From Ustilago trichophora (lineage: Eukaryota; Basidiomycota; Ustilaginomycetes; Ustilaginales; Ustilaginaceae), in assembly GCA_900323505.1 (NCBI GenBank), contig OOIN01000031.1:124001-188000 (forward strand): a stretch of 64,000 nt of DNA, given 5' to 3'. Numbering within the stretch: position 1 is the stretch's first letter; the number at the start of each line of letters is the position of its first letter. The notes under the pieces were generated by a model. That model was given only the letters and a program-made list of their open reading frames with translations. It was not told where the DNA came from and did not search any database. This document shows, in pieces, positions 1 through 10,664 of this stretch. The position numbers and the translations under genes are program-made.

Positions 1-317
1 ACAGTTTGAGCGCGGTCGCCGCAGCTGCAGCCGCCGTCGTACAGGGCGACACCGCTACCGTAGAACCAAACAAAAGCTCCAGCGACCCCGCACCAGAGTC
101 GCAACAGCAACAGCAACAGCAACACACCGAAACTCCACAGCAAACCCCACCCCCTCCCGTGACAAGCTCTGCTACAGACAACAAGCCCTCCACTCCCAGT
201 CCTCCCACAACTGCGACAGCAACGTCGACAGCTACAGGCACAGGATCCGTGGCTCTGCCTCCTCCACCGACTAGCGCTGCTGTTTCGAGTGCAAATGGCG
301 CCGCTGCTGCTCAGTAA
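1..317 (+). CDS. 3' end of an unidentified gene (C-terminal low-complexity tail)
   Basis: The frame is open from the left edge (first full codon at base 3) and ends at a TAA at 315-317, so this is about 104 C-terminal residues of a protein that begins outside the window. The visible part is all low complexity: an alanine run, a seven-residue glutamine run, then Pro/Thr/Ser-rich sequence and an Ala-rich end. No domain is visible and no function can be assigned. It is convergent with the Snt2-type gene, with 189 bases between the two stop codons, a normal spacing for convergent genes in a compact fungal genome. An accidental open frame through repetitive GC-rich DNA is possible, but the composition resembles disordered tails of other proteins here. 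Confidence 0.5.
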   Translation, partial: SLSAVAAAAAAVVQGDTATVEPNKSSSDPAPESQQQQQQQHTETPQQTPPPPVTSSATDNKPSTPSPPTTATATSTATGTGSVALPPPPTSAAVSSANGAAAAQ

Positions 318-506
318 CTGTCTCGGTGTGTGGGTTAGTCTTGTGTTATTCCAATCAAGTCTCTCTTTTGCTTGCTTGCTTGCTGGCTCTCTCTCTCTCT
401 CTCTTGCGATGCTTTGTGTGTCTTTCGGGCTCGATGTGTGTGTTTTGTGCGTATGCATTGATCAAAAAGTTGTGTGTGTTTGTATTGCGATCGCAAGCAT
501 CTTAGC
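318..506. other. Convergent intergenic spacer with CT microsatellite
   Basis: This is the 3' flank shared by two convergent genes. It holds a CTTG tetranucleotide run followed by about nine CT dinucleotides (around 370-406) and GT-rich sequence. No gene is seen. Confidence 0.6.
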
Positions 507-3500
507 TCAGGCAGGGATAACATCTTTATATCGAGTCTCCTTGCAGTAGTTGCAGCAGAACCGACTCTCCCCATTCCCGTGATTATCACTTGCATCCTTT
601 CGCACTGGTGCTTCTGAAATCTCTTCTTTGACCTGTACGGCATCCGTTCCCGCAGACAGAGGCCACCAGTATGGAGAGAATCTGGTCTTGCATCCTCTAC
701 AACACTTGATCTTGCCTGCTGCTGGTCCTGGTGAAGCTGTAAGTGATCTGTTCCCACCCAACGCCGGTGTAACTGCCGGTGAGGCTTGGATGGCAGTACC
801 ATTGACCAGGCCTAGATTCGACATCAACAACGAGTCGTATCTCTTGGCCCTTCTCAATAGCGCATAACTCGTCTCCCCTACCAAGGTACCGACACTAGCC
901 GCGGGGACGGAAAGGCTCTTGTTGGCCCTTACGAACATTTGCAAGCTGGTAAGGCCGGATTTGGGATCCACCTCTGCCAAGTCGTAAAGCTTTTTCGCCT
1001 TGGCTACTTCTTTATGCTCCTTACACCAGATTTGCGGGACCATGTGGCCTGTTTCGCCCTTGAACGTTAGGGTCGAGATGACTTCTCGACGTGTGCTTTT
1101 CACCGGGATAATTTCAAAGGCAAGGGTGAAGCCAGGTTGCTGGTTGTACGCGCAACTGACGTGGAATGTTTTGCGACACGACGGATCGGAGCATGTAACG
1201 CAAGCTCCTCGGGAAACTTTGCAAATGCAGCAGAGAGATTCGTAGCGCCACGTGGGGAGGTTGCCGCACGATTCGACCGTCTTGAGGCGGGTTGTGTCAG
1301 AGAAGACCACTTCGGGCATGAAGACGGAACAGAGGACGTGAACCCAGTTGTTGCATTCGGTTGGTTTGAAGGCGTCCAAGGCGCCAAGGGGGGCTTTGAT
1401 CACGTTGGCACCCAAGGCGTTGGCTCCTTCTTTCTTGACGCCATCCTCTCCAGCGGCAGCAGCAGCAGCGGCGGCGGCCGCGGCGGCGACAGCAGAAGCC
1501 TTGGGTCGACCCCTCGCCTTGCCCTCGCCTGTCCCAGCCGCAGCAGCAGCATATCTCGCCGAGTTGGCAGCGGCATCCTCCTGCGCAACGGGTGAGCATA
1601 GGATACACCTCGGCAAAAGTGCAGCTTCCTGTGTATGTTCATTGTTGCAAGGGCCGCAGAGCCACATATCCATATCGATCTCTTCATCCGTCAAACCGTA
1701 GCATCCCTGATGAACGCTGAGCGAACACTGCCTGCACTGCGCGAGCTTCTTTTTCGGCTCAATGCGCTTGCACATGACGCATTTGAGCGGCTCCGGTTTG
1801 GGCACCGGTGGAGGGGCGATGGGTGCTGGACTGGTGGCTGGGGTTGAGACTTTTCCATCGCGCGAGGTACGTGCGAGTTTCGAAGGCGGTGCAACGCCAA
1901 GGCCGTCGTCGGAAGCAGCCGAAGCGGCGGCCGCCGCCGCAGCCTTGTTGCGTGTGTTGACAGATACCAAATCCGGGTTGAAGGTCTCTGCAGCATACTT
2001 GCGCCAGTAAAGACCGCAGTTGACACACAGCACACGGTTAGCGAGCGAGGCAGGGCCCTTGTACCAGATCCGGCTCGAGGTGGTCGAGCACATGGCGCAC
2101 GAAGTGGCTGGGCCGGAAGGCGCGCTGTCACCATACACTGAGAGCGAAGGCGAGACGGCACGTGAAGTGGTAGGCTTGGGAGGCGGTGCAGGTGCCGTCG
2201 ATGTTCCGTTGGCACCATTCGCCTTCTTGGAGCCTGTTGAAGAAGCTGGCTTGACTGCCTGCGTTGCCTCGAGATCGGCCTTGATGCGCGCCATCTTCCA
2301 AACGACAAAGTAGCGCACGATCTCCGAGACCTTTTTGGTGGGGATGAACTTTTTCAGCTGTTTCATGTCCGAGTTGACCTGTGCGATTCCGGTCTCGAAC
2401 TGCTTAGCTTCCTTTGATGTCCAGTGGTTGACGCGGAGCTGCTTGTTAGTGCTGGCAGACATGGACATGAGCGCTTGTACGGGGTCACCCTCCTTTTCGG
2501 TAAACATCATGAGAGCGCGATTGAGGAGGTCGACATGGTGAGGTGGGACCGTCTTGTTGAAATGCGCCTGAACGGCTTGGAGATAGGCATCCAGAACTTG
2601 CTCCGATTGCGAGATGGAAGGCAAGAAGATGGGCTCTACGCTCTGGTCACCACCTCGTTCAAACTCGGGAGGATCGGACGGCAGCAAGACGGATGCTGCG
2701 GCAGGGGTGCTGCTTCCTGTGGTGGGAGTGTCGGACCTTTCGACCGCCTCTCGTTTGCGTTTGAACGGTCGTCCCTTCTTCTTGTGAGAGTTGCTACCTG
2801 CAGTGCCCTGGTGACTTCCTCCGGCTGAAGTCATTGCGGCAGAAGCAGCGTCATCGCCGGCTGTAGCTTCGTCTTCCTTTGCCTTCTCCTTTGTGCGGCA
2901 GTGGACTCCGAGACCAGCCTCCTTCTGCTCGTCCCAAGTCGGCAACGAAGCTTGGTATTTGGGGCCAAGACGTGTTGTAGCAATGGGATAGACCGAATCG
3001 TGCGGATCGAGCACGTCCATGGCATTCGTGTGCTGGCCAAAATATCGATACGGCCAGCGATTGAAGCAGCGCGTGCCTCGAATGTCGTCTGTCGTCTTTT
3101 CTGGCGTGGGGCTGCCATCAGGCGTGTTGCTTGCCGAAGCGATATCGTCGCCTCGTCCTGCGGTGCCTCTCCTTGGATACAACTGTCGACCTCTGCCGCG
3201 TGGGGCGCCGCGGCCTCTGTTTGTGGCAGCGGTGATCTGATGCCGAGGTGGGTTGGATGTGTTGCCGTTGCTACTGGAAGAGGCAGCGGCAGATGAGAGA
3301 TGACCTCCGGTCTGAAGAGTAAGCTCGACGTCTTGCTCGTGTCTGCGAGAACAAGGCGCGCAGGTCCAGCTGTAACCTTTGGCGGGTTTGGAGAGCAGTG
3401 GTGGGTTGAGGCACTTCATGTGGAAGAACTTTTTGCATGTGTCGCAACGAACCGACTCGGGACCTGATGCCCAACGATGGCAGACGGCGCATCCTCGAAG

Positions 3501-4172
3501 AGCGTCGGTGAGGTCGTTGATCATGCCGGCTTCGGCAACGACGAAAGAGTAGCGGGTGCGTAGCGTGGTGAGAACTTCTGGTGGAGCGTTCTGGACCTTT
3601 TCGGTGGGGATGACGTCGTAGAAGCGATGAATGTAGCGATCGTAGAGCTGATAGTAGTAAAAGTGATCCTCCTTTTTCTTCCACTGGCTGACGTCGGGAG
3701 CGGTGCCGGAACCTATCAAGTCACGGTGCCGGACCTCGCAGATGCCACGGACATTCTCGAGGCTGAAGACGTCGGAATGCATAGTGGCCACGAGAAGGCG
3801 AGGGTCGTTGGTGCTGCGAAGACTGATGTCGCGCATGCGCAAGAAGACGTTGGCTCGGACCTGCAGAGTGCCGGAGGAGCTTGCAAGTGCAGCTGCACCG
3901 CTGCGAGAAGAAGCGGCCGTGACGAACTCCATGACTCTGGCAATCATGTAGGGTTCTCCGGCGCCGGGCGCCCATGCAGGTGAGAGGTAGATATGGTCAT
4001 TAATGCCAATCATCTTTCCATCCCTGATAGCGACGCGAGTGACGGGGGCTGCCGATTTGGCAGAGGAAGTGGAGGGGGCGGAAGCATCTAGTAGGGCCTG
4101 CTGTTGCTGTTGCTGCTGGAGACCGGACTTGGAGGCGGTGAGGCCAGTAGCAGCGAGCGAAGAGGTAGCCAT
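507..4172 (-). CDS. snt2: Snt2-type BAH/PHD/SANT chromatin regulator
   Basis: An intact 1221-residue frame starts at the ATG at 4172 and ends in TGA at 507-509. Domains in order: a Gln run (19-25), a BAH domain (about 55-190), a first PHD finger (228-274, Cys4-His-Cys3 pattern), a SANT-like segment (about 578-625, HWTSKEAKQFE), a GATA-like CxxC...CxxC finger (692-719), a second PHD finger (798-842) and an extended PHD (about 855-1054, ending IWCKEH). A further CxxC pair (1158/1161 and 1206/1209) closes the protein. BAH-PHD-SANT-PHD-ePHD is the architecture of fungal Snt2, a nuclear histone reader; in yeast it works with Ecm5 and the Rpd3 deacetylase, in fission yeast with Lid2. A polyalanine run (about 893-907) lies inside the extended PHD linker. 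Family assignment is firm; complex membership in this species is inferred. Confidence 0.9.
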   Translation of the reverse strand: MATSSLAATGLTASKSGLQQQQQQQALLDASAPSTSSAKSAAPVTRVAIRDGKMIGINDHIYLSPAWAPGAGEPYMIARVMEFVTAASSRSGAAALASSSGTLQVRANVFLRMRDISLRSTNDPRLLVATMHSDVFSLENVRGICEVRHRDLIGSGTAPDVSQWKKKEDHFYYYQLYDRYIHRFYDVIPTEKVQNAPPEVLTTLRTRYSFVVAEAGMINDLTDALRGCAVCHRWASGPESVRCDTCKKFFHMKCLNPPLLSKPAKGYSWTCAPCSRRHEQDVELTLQTGGHLSSAAASSSSNGNTSNPPRHQITAATNRGRGAPRGRGRQLYPRRGTAGRGDDIASASNTPDGSPTPEKTTDDIRGTRCFNRWPYRYFGQHTNAMDVLDPHDSVYPIATTRLGPKYQASLPTWDEQKEAGLGVHCRTKEKAKEDEATAGDDAASAAMTSAGGSHQGTAGSNSHKKKGRPFKRKREAVERSDTPTTGSSTPAAASVLLPSDPPEFERGGDQSVEPIFLPSISQSEQVLDAYLQAVQAHFNKTVPPHHVDLLNRALMMFTEKEGDPVQALMSMSASTNKQLRVNHWTSKEAKQFETGIAQVNSDMKQLKKFIPTKKVSEIVRYFVVWKMARIKADLEATQAVKPASSTGSKKANGANGTSTAPAPPPKPTTSRAVSPSLSVYGDSAPSGPATSCAMCSTTSSRIWYKGPASLANRVLCVNCGLYWRKYAAETFNPDLVSVNTRNKAAAAAAASAASDDGLGVAPPSKLARTSRDGKVSTPATSPAPIAPPPVPKPEPLKCVMCKRIEPKKKLAQCRQCSLSVHQGCYGLTDEEIDMDMWLCGPCNNEHTQEAALLPRCILCSPVAQEDAAANSARYAAAAAGTGEGKARGRPKASAVAAAAAAAAAAAAGEDGVKKEGANALGANVIKAPLGALDAFKPTECNNWVHVLCSVFMPEVVFSDTTRLKTVESCGNLPTWRYESLCCICKVSRGACVTCSDPSCRKTFHVSCAYNQQPGFTLAFEIIPVKSTRREVISTLTFKGETGHMVPQIWCKEHKEVAKAKKLYDLAEVDPKSGLTSLQMFVRANKSLSVPAASVGTLVGETSYALLRRAKRYDSLLMSNLGLVNGTAIQASPAVTPALGGNRSLTASPGPAAGKIKCCRGCKTRFSPYWWPLSAGTDAVQVKEEISEAPVRKDASDNHGNGESRFCCNYCKETRYKDVIPA

Positions 4173-7100
4173 ACTGTCGCAGCGTGATGCTCCTCTGAAG
4201 GAGACTCAACAATATGAGAGCAAGATGGTAGAGAGATCCGCCTACCAGAGGGCGCAGCTAAGATAGCAGAGCCAGCAAGTGACAGGGGCACCTGTCTGCT
4301 GTGTCTCACCAGCTAGGCCGCCAAATTCGCAAAGGGAGGAGGCTTGGCGGAGAAAGTTGGGCGATCACCGAAAGAAGAGAGAGGTGAGAACGAAAGGGGA
4401 AGAAAGGAATGATTGCCAAGCAAAAGCAAAGGCAGTAGGATCAACACTGGCGCTGGTGGCGAGCAGCCTGTGGTGCACGTCAAAAGCGAGCAAATATGCC
4501 AGCAATGTTGAAGAATATGAGAGGCCAGAAGGAAAGGGCTGAAACAAAAATTGGGTGGGAGGATGCGGGTTTAAGGCAGGTGAAGAAAAGTGGTGCAGGC
4601 TGACGACTGGTGGAAAAGGTACCGACCGAATGCACTGAGTGCGCAGCGCAGCGTCGAGTCGAATAGCTGCTAGAATAGTGATAAAAAGAGGGAGAGGTAA
4701 GGTGGAGAGGGGAGCATGTAGGGCGAATCGCCGTCGACGACGACGAGTGGGTGAAAAGGAAGGAGGGGAACAAGCAACACCAAGTGCGAAGCAAGAGCAA
4801 GAAGGATGAAGGGTTCGAGGTGAACGACAAAGTGGATGCGGTTTTGACACAGAGTGCAGGCCAAAGTGCGGATTAAAAAATAAAATAAAAATGGCAACAA
4901 CGGCGGCAGCGGCAGCAAGAAGGTTGATGACCAAGGAAGCGCAGAGAAATAGCAAGAGGGTTGAGAAAAAACGTCAGCTTGTACGTTAGAAAGTGCGCAG
5001 CTGTGACTGCATACTAGCCGAGTGAATGAGAAGCGATGAATATTGGGAATTCCAAAGTGAGTTGCTCGCAGGGGAAGGGGGGCAAGAGCGTAAGGATGGA
5101 GTGAGGGACTAGGTCGAGCAAGGAAGGGGGAGCGAATCTGGATACGACGGACTCTGATGCGACTAGTCTGACAGCACTAGAATCAAAGAGAGAAGGGGAC
5201 AGGAGAGGGCGCAAGAGGGATGAGGATGGACGATGGGCTGAAGGCAAGTGGGAGGAGCTGGGGGAGGTGAGGGAGCGAAACCAACGATGCTGAGCGTGAA
5301 GGGACAAAGTGTAGGAGGATGGACGAGGACAAAAAAGATGCGGGAGAGTGGGAGGATGTCGAGGCCGAGATGATGTTGCGATACCGGACCACCACGAGGT
5401 GACGATCGCGCCGCTATGGGCAAGAGGCGCAACCCAAACAAGCTGGTACGATCAAAGGCTCACAAATCCGTGAGAAGCATGTATACCGGCATCGATGCAG
5501 CCCAGCGAATACAGTCGGAACACGTTTGGGCAGTCGATCGCTCACGGCGGGTGAACAAAGCCAGCACCAGGAAACACAAAGATCAAGCCTCACATGACCA
5601 AGAGGTTGGTAAAGGGTGAGGCTGGGCAACGGAGACTCTAAGAACGGAGAACGAGGGATGTAGGAGGACAGGGAAGAGAGTGTAACACGGCAGGACAAGG
5701 ACGGATGCGAGACAAACAGGACGGATCATGATACGAAAAAGACAGCAGCTACGTACCTTTGGTTGTGAGAGAGGGATGCGCAGAGGTAGTATGTGGTGAA
5801 GAACAAAGACGATGTCGAAAGGGTAGAGAGAAAAGGGATGGGTGAACAAGGTGGAAGCTAGCCAAAAGACGAGCTAGACAAGGGAAGTAAGTGGAAGCTA
5901 GCAAGCAAATGGGGGGCGTAGCTGTGGGAGCAAGCAACAAGACGACAAGACAAGCAAAGAAGCTTCTGCTTGCTTGATTCAACAAAGTCGAGAGGGCGTG
6001 ACGGTCAGCTAAAGCAAGGCTTTGTTATGCCCAAGAGCAGAGACGCCTTTATTGAAATTGACAGACACGCGGCACAAGACAGAGTTACTCGAGACACAGA
6101 GGCTCAAATTTTGACACGCTTTGCCAAAACTGCCACAATGCCCGTCCAACAGACAGCCAACTTGACTGTACAGTACACAACTCTCAATGCTCACCATTTG
6201 CTTTCAAGGTCGTCTCAGAGGGGACTAGATGCGCTCGTGTGCGAATCGTCAAGCCAGGTCGTGTAAGCTCTCCGTTTGTGAGGCAGCAAGGAAGTCATGG
6301 TATACATTTGGGCTGATAGGAATCGGTACCAACCCCAGCCAGTCAGGAATATGTAAGCTGAGCTCCATGCCAGCTTTCGCATTGCCCTGAGGTACTGAAG
6401 AGCCCAAAGAGTATCCAGGGCATGATTTAGATCAAGCTGATGCTCTGGTAAAAATCAGCTCCAACAGGATTGTAGGCCCAAGATTTGGAAAGAAAAAGGC
6501 CATACATTCCACGCACGACATCAAGTACCGTCTTTCAATGTCGCTATGCACCAAACGGATATGCGCTCAGTATCATTGAGCTAGTTGATGTTGATGCCGA
6601 GCGTGCAGATGTCCCTCTAGGCTGCATTGCGGCGTGGCACATGACTCGAGATGGGTTCGATTGATCGAGCATACTTTTGGCAGTCATGCTGGCCCTTTCA
6701 ATGATCTAACCAAACAGGTTGACCTCGCCTTGGCGTTGATCAGCAAGGATCTACTTAGTTGAGAGGATGTGGAAGCTAGATTGTCACACAAGCAATTGGC
6801 GCATGCTGAAGGGACATGAATCGACTTGGCCGTGATCGAGCGCACGAGGATGGACCTGCGATCATTAATTCGGCCCCTCCCCCCTCCATGTACACCGGTG
6901 CCTTTTGTGGTCCCTCCGAGCACTGTCTGTACTTGACATCACTCAAACAATACTTGTGTGTGGTTGCTGTTGACCCATGTCTTTTAACGAGAGGCACGAT
7001 CGATGTTGTGTAGGGTACTGTGTGTGACCCTCGTACAGTGGGTGCACAGCACATCGGGCGAGCTGTTTGGCGGTGGTGGACATTTTTTTCTTTCTTTCTC

Positions 7101-8223
7101 GCATCTCGGATGTCTAGCAGTCTGGACAGTATAGGCAGAACAGCAGAGGACGAGAGAACGCGGCGTTTTTCATGGAACATGACCGCACACTCTGCCAAAA
7201 TCAAAGAAAAAAGCTTTAAATGTAATATACATAAATATATATTTTTTGCTTGTTTAAATTTTTTTTTTTCTACTTCTTCCCGTTCAAAGTCCCTTTTATT
7301 GCCAATTTGTCACGATCAGGGTCCGTCTTGCTTCTGCAGTCAGCCGTAGATCAGCATGACTGCCGATTCAGCGAGCGGTCCACGCCTCTCTGTCGTGAAT
7401 GACAGTCAATGGTTGAGCAAACAAAAGTAGCGGCGAGGAATTTGTATTGAATGTCAGCTAGAGCGGTGTAACACTTGACAAAAGTTGGAGGCCGAGCCGC
7501 ATCAGGTGTCTCGGCTAAACAAATGGCCAGGCCATCAGAATGAGGCACTCGACGTAGCCCTCTTGACACTTGACGCTGCTACAGAAGCAATGGTGACACG
7601 ACAGCAACGACATGAACACCATGTTCTCTCCCTCAACTAGATGGTGGCGTACTTGTGCCATTGCATTGTTCTGGTATGCTCTGCACAACCTTGAGGGTCA
7701 CACGCCCAAGTGAGCCAGTCTCTATTTTCACACTGCGCTTAGGGCTCTGCGCCTAAGAAAGAATAGAATGTGGAGCACTAAAATCGCAATTCTCTGCTAA
7801 AGTGCCCAAAAAGAGGGTCCGAGAGCAGCGTGCAGATGTATGCATGCAAGTCCCCTGCGGTGACGTGCCTCAGCCTCACGCTCGCGCTCACACTCCACAC
7901 TCCTCTCTTTTGATATCACTTCTCGACGATCGACTCCTACTCTCTCTCTCTCTCTCTCTCCTTCTCTTATGACGGCAGCACCAACTCACTTTCGAGGCCA
8001 TCTTCTGTTGTTACCTCATCATCGCTACCGTCAACAAACACTTGCTCATACCAGGTCTGAATTCAGGACGAAAACAGCGCACCCACCCAAACACATTTCA
8101 GATGAAGCTTCATCCCATCCCTCTTTCATAGTCACTGCCGTCAGCACGAACCATTGTGCACCACATCCTAGACTTTCACCACCTTCAACTCTCAGCACTC
8201 GGTACCCTTTGCGATAAGCCAAC
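4173..8223. other. 4-kb divergent intergenic region (snt2 / WD40 gene)
   Basis: Both flanking genes point away, so the region should hold both promoters and leaders. From about 4320 to 5960 the plus strand is strikingly purine-rich, giving the minus (snt2) strand a CT-rich character typical of fungal leaders; the long minus-strand open frames there (for example 4365-4955) follow from that bias and show no domain. From 6000 to 7900 the composition becomes mixed, with a T-rich patch near 7250 and one TACAGTA site at 6169. A run of ten TC dinucleotides (7941-7960) lies about 260 bases before the WD40 start. No credible gene is seen. Confidence 0.6.
7941..7960. repeat. TC microsatellite upstream of the WD40 gene
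   Basis: Ten TC dinucleotides in a pyrimidine-rich stretch, in the likely leader or promoter of the WD40 gene starting at 8224. Confidence 0.8.
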
Positions 8224-10152
8224 ATGACACGCGGAGTGGAGCACATCGACACATCCGACCCAACCATCATCCCCGCTCGTGTCAACATTCACCACCTCCA
8301 ACTGCGCGATCTTCTCCAGCCCACCGGCGTCAAGGACAAGGTTCTCTTCGTCAGCCGGCTTCAAGTTGAGCAGGCTGACTTTACTTCTCCTCTCAAGCCT
8401 CCGACTACCTATTGCACCCTCGACTTTCAGCCCAACTGCCTCACCACCGGTTGCGGACTTCTCGCTGCTGGTGGTCAGCATGGTGAGCTTGCCTTGCGCC
8501 CATTGCATTCCCCCTCGAGCGACGCCCCTCATCTCCAGCTCCATTCATCGTATGCAGACAGACCACCCGCCCCGTGGCTCCTCCGCACTCCGACCGGTGG
8601 AAGCATCAATAACGCAATCACCATCCAACCTGACTTGAACCATCCTTCCAGCTCCCGCCGATCCTCCTCCACCTCCTCGGGCGCCTCTACGAGCCCATCA
8701 AAGCCAGATGTAACAGATACTTACCCATCATCCGAGACATATTCACCCTGGGCCAGAGATGAGCCCTCAACATCCAACATTGCTCGCCCAGGCCTACTCT
8801 TTGGAGACCCAGAGATGGAATCACAGCTCTCCGAAAGCGTCTTTGAAGAACTCGCCGCAGCCTACGGCTTCGACCCTTCCCATGTCAATCGCAATTCTCA
8901 ATGGCGACGATCCTCTCAATCCCGCATTACCACCGCAACATCTTCCTCACCAAACACTGCCACCACCGCACCAGACTTGGCTCCCATAAAAGTCATGGTC
9001 AGCAACAACGACCAGTCCATCAAGCTTTACAAGCTTCGCCCGCCCAAATCGCATCCCGGTGCCGGCGGTCGTATCGAATCCGGCCTACCCGGTCTATCCC
9101 GCAATACAACTTTGCATTATAGTACCGCAATCAACCACTCCTCTCTCTCGCCTGACCAGCGCACGCTCATCGCTGTAGGCGATACTCCCGAAGTATTCAT
9201 CCATACCGTATCGCGTAGTGGCGAGTATACCAAGATCGCAACGTACACGGCGAGTAGCGACGCCTGTTTCAGCACCACCTGGAGTCCCGACGGGTCCAAG
9301 TTTGCCGTGGCGAGTCAGGATGGAGTCGTTTCAGTTTGGGATGTGAGGAGTAGCAGGAGGTTGGCGGCTGTCAGTACTAGTCAGGCTAGTGCGGGAAGTG
9401 GTGCGGCGCGGGTGGTCAAGTTTAGTCCGTGTGGAAGATTTTTGGCTTTTACCGAACATAGAAACTATTGGGGGGTAACGGATGCAATTACCTTTGGGGA
9501 GACGCAGAGGATTGCTGCTCCTAGAGAGAGTGCGGTTGGTACCGGCACTGGTAATGGTGGTGAGGGTGGGGGAGCAAACTTGGGCGTGGGTGTAGCCGAG
9601 GGTTGGGTGGAGAGAAGGTTGGCAGGCGAGGAGAGATTTAGGATGGTCACTGGAGGAGAAGAGGCGATTGCACGCGATAGGGAAAGAAGGAGCATGATCC
9701 ACGCCACCTTTATGAGGGAGTGGAATCGAGCTATCAACCTCGTCGATCGTGGAGCCGGAACCAATTCCGACTCTAGCAGCGTCGTTGCCCCAGCTCTGAA
9801 TCCCAATCCCACCACAACGACAAGTGTCCATCGAGGATCCAACTACTTTCCCGATCACCTTGTGAATCCAACTCTCAATCATCGTGGTTCCAGCTCTACT
9901 TCCGTTTCAACAAGTTCATTGCTGAGCGCGGCACTTGCAACGCCAACTTCAAGTATGGGTTATCGACCTTCTTCGTACTCCAATACATCTTACTCTGTTT
10001 CGACGACTGGGGCGGAGGGACAATCGATAAATATTTCGGGTTTGTGTTGGGATTCCGATGGTGAATTTGTTTACCTTTCCACAGAGAGAGTGGTTGCAAA
10101 GTATTCGGTAGGAGAGTCAAGGGTTTCTGTCACCCAGACTGGGTTGCTTTAG
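8224..10152 (+). CDS. Ser-rich WD40-repeat protein of unknown function
   Basis: An intact 642-residue frame. The N-terminal part has a conserved-looking segment (LRDLL, then a GGQHGELALR WD-like strand near residue 87). After a Ser-rich linker, WD-type blades follow: a clear repeat around residues 352-385 (TTWSPDGSKFAVASQDG then VWDVRSS), a next blade (VKFSPCGRFLAFTEH) and a final blade near the C-terminus (GLCWDSDGEFVYLSTE). The layout resembles uncharacterised fungal WD40 proteins that carry the short DUF2415 motif with its DLL signature, but that match is from memory and not verified. WD40 propellers generally act as protein-binding scaffolds; no specific role can be read here. It is convergent with the downstream cyclin gene. 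Low-complexity inserts (residues 130-170, 430-460, 510-600) separate the blades. Confidence 0.85.
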   Translation: MTRGVEHIDTSDPTIIPARVNIHHLQLRDLLQPTGVKDKVLFVSRLQVEQADFTSPLKPPTTYCTLDFQPNCLTTGCGLLAAGGQHGELALRPLHSPSSDAPHLQLHSSYADRPPAPWLLRTPTGGSINNAITIQPDLNHPSSSRRSSSTSSGASTSPSKPDVTDTYPSSETYSPWARDEPSTSNIARPGLLFGDPEMESQLSESVFEELAAAYGFDPSHVNRNSQWRRSSQSRITTATSSSPNTATTAPDLAPIKVMVSNNDQSIKLYKLRPPKSHPGAGGRIESGLPGLSRNTTLHYSTAINHSSLSPDQRTLIAVGDTPEVFIHTVSRSGEYTKIATYTASSDACFSTTWSPDGSKFAVASQDGVVSVWDVRSSRRLAAVSTSQASAGSGAARVVKFSPCGRFLAFTEHRNYWGVTDAITFGETQRIAAPRESAVGTGTGNGGEGGGANLGVGVAEGWVERRLAGEERFRMVTGGEEAIARDRERRSMIHATFMREWNRAINLVDRGAGTNSDSSSVVAPALNPNPTTTTSVHRGSNYFPDHLVNPTLNHRGSSSTSVSTSSLLSAALATPTSSMGYRPSSYSNTSYSVSTTGAEGQSINISGLCWDSDGEFVYLSTERVVAKYSVGESRVSVTQTGLL

Positions 10153-10664
10153 CTTTTGATACAATCAATTTATTGGATTTTGCCAGCTTCCTTTGGTTCA
10201 GTTGTACTTGCTTGCTTTCGATTTAATATCGCGCGCTTTCTTCACCATCACTCCAATCCCATTGCGTATCTCTAATCGCAATCCAAAACATCCTTCAACA
10301 GTCTAAAAAAAAATTCTATCCTCACACATACATCTTTCTCACTTCAAACACAACTTGACACACACACACACACGCACACGCACCAAATTCTTTCGAAATC
10401 AAAAAAAGACTGACAACATAAAGATACCATTGGAATTGTGCAGAGACAAAAAAAAAGCGACTAATGTATGTATGAAATGTGCATGCGATTTTACAAAGAC
10501 TTTGAGAAAACCTGACGAGAAACCTATCATCTGGAGAGTGAGAACAAATGCTTAAAAGTACATGATGTGATGATTGAGCTGAGCTTGAGAGACCAAGAGA
10601 GAGAGAGAGAGAGGAGAAACCTTGTGTGATGCAGCGTTCAGGGAATAAAGGGGTCTTAGAAGAG
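10153..10664. other. Convergent intergenic region (WD40 / cyclin)
   Basis: About 510 bases of 3' flank for two convergent genes. It contains a CA-rich run near 10358-10382 and a GA microsatellite at about 10596-10613. Open frames here extend from antisense of the cyclin gene and are not credible genes. Confidence 0.6.

Noticed and set aside
4365..4955. Minus-strand open frame of 196 codons upstream of snt2
   Set aside because: Ser/Leu/Phe-rich translation of a pyrimidine-biased strand; best read as snt2 leader or promoter DNA.
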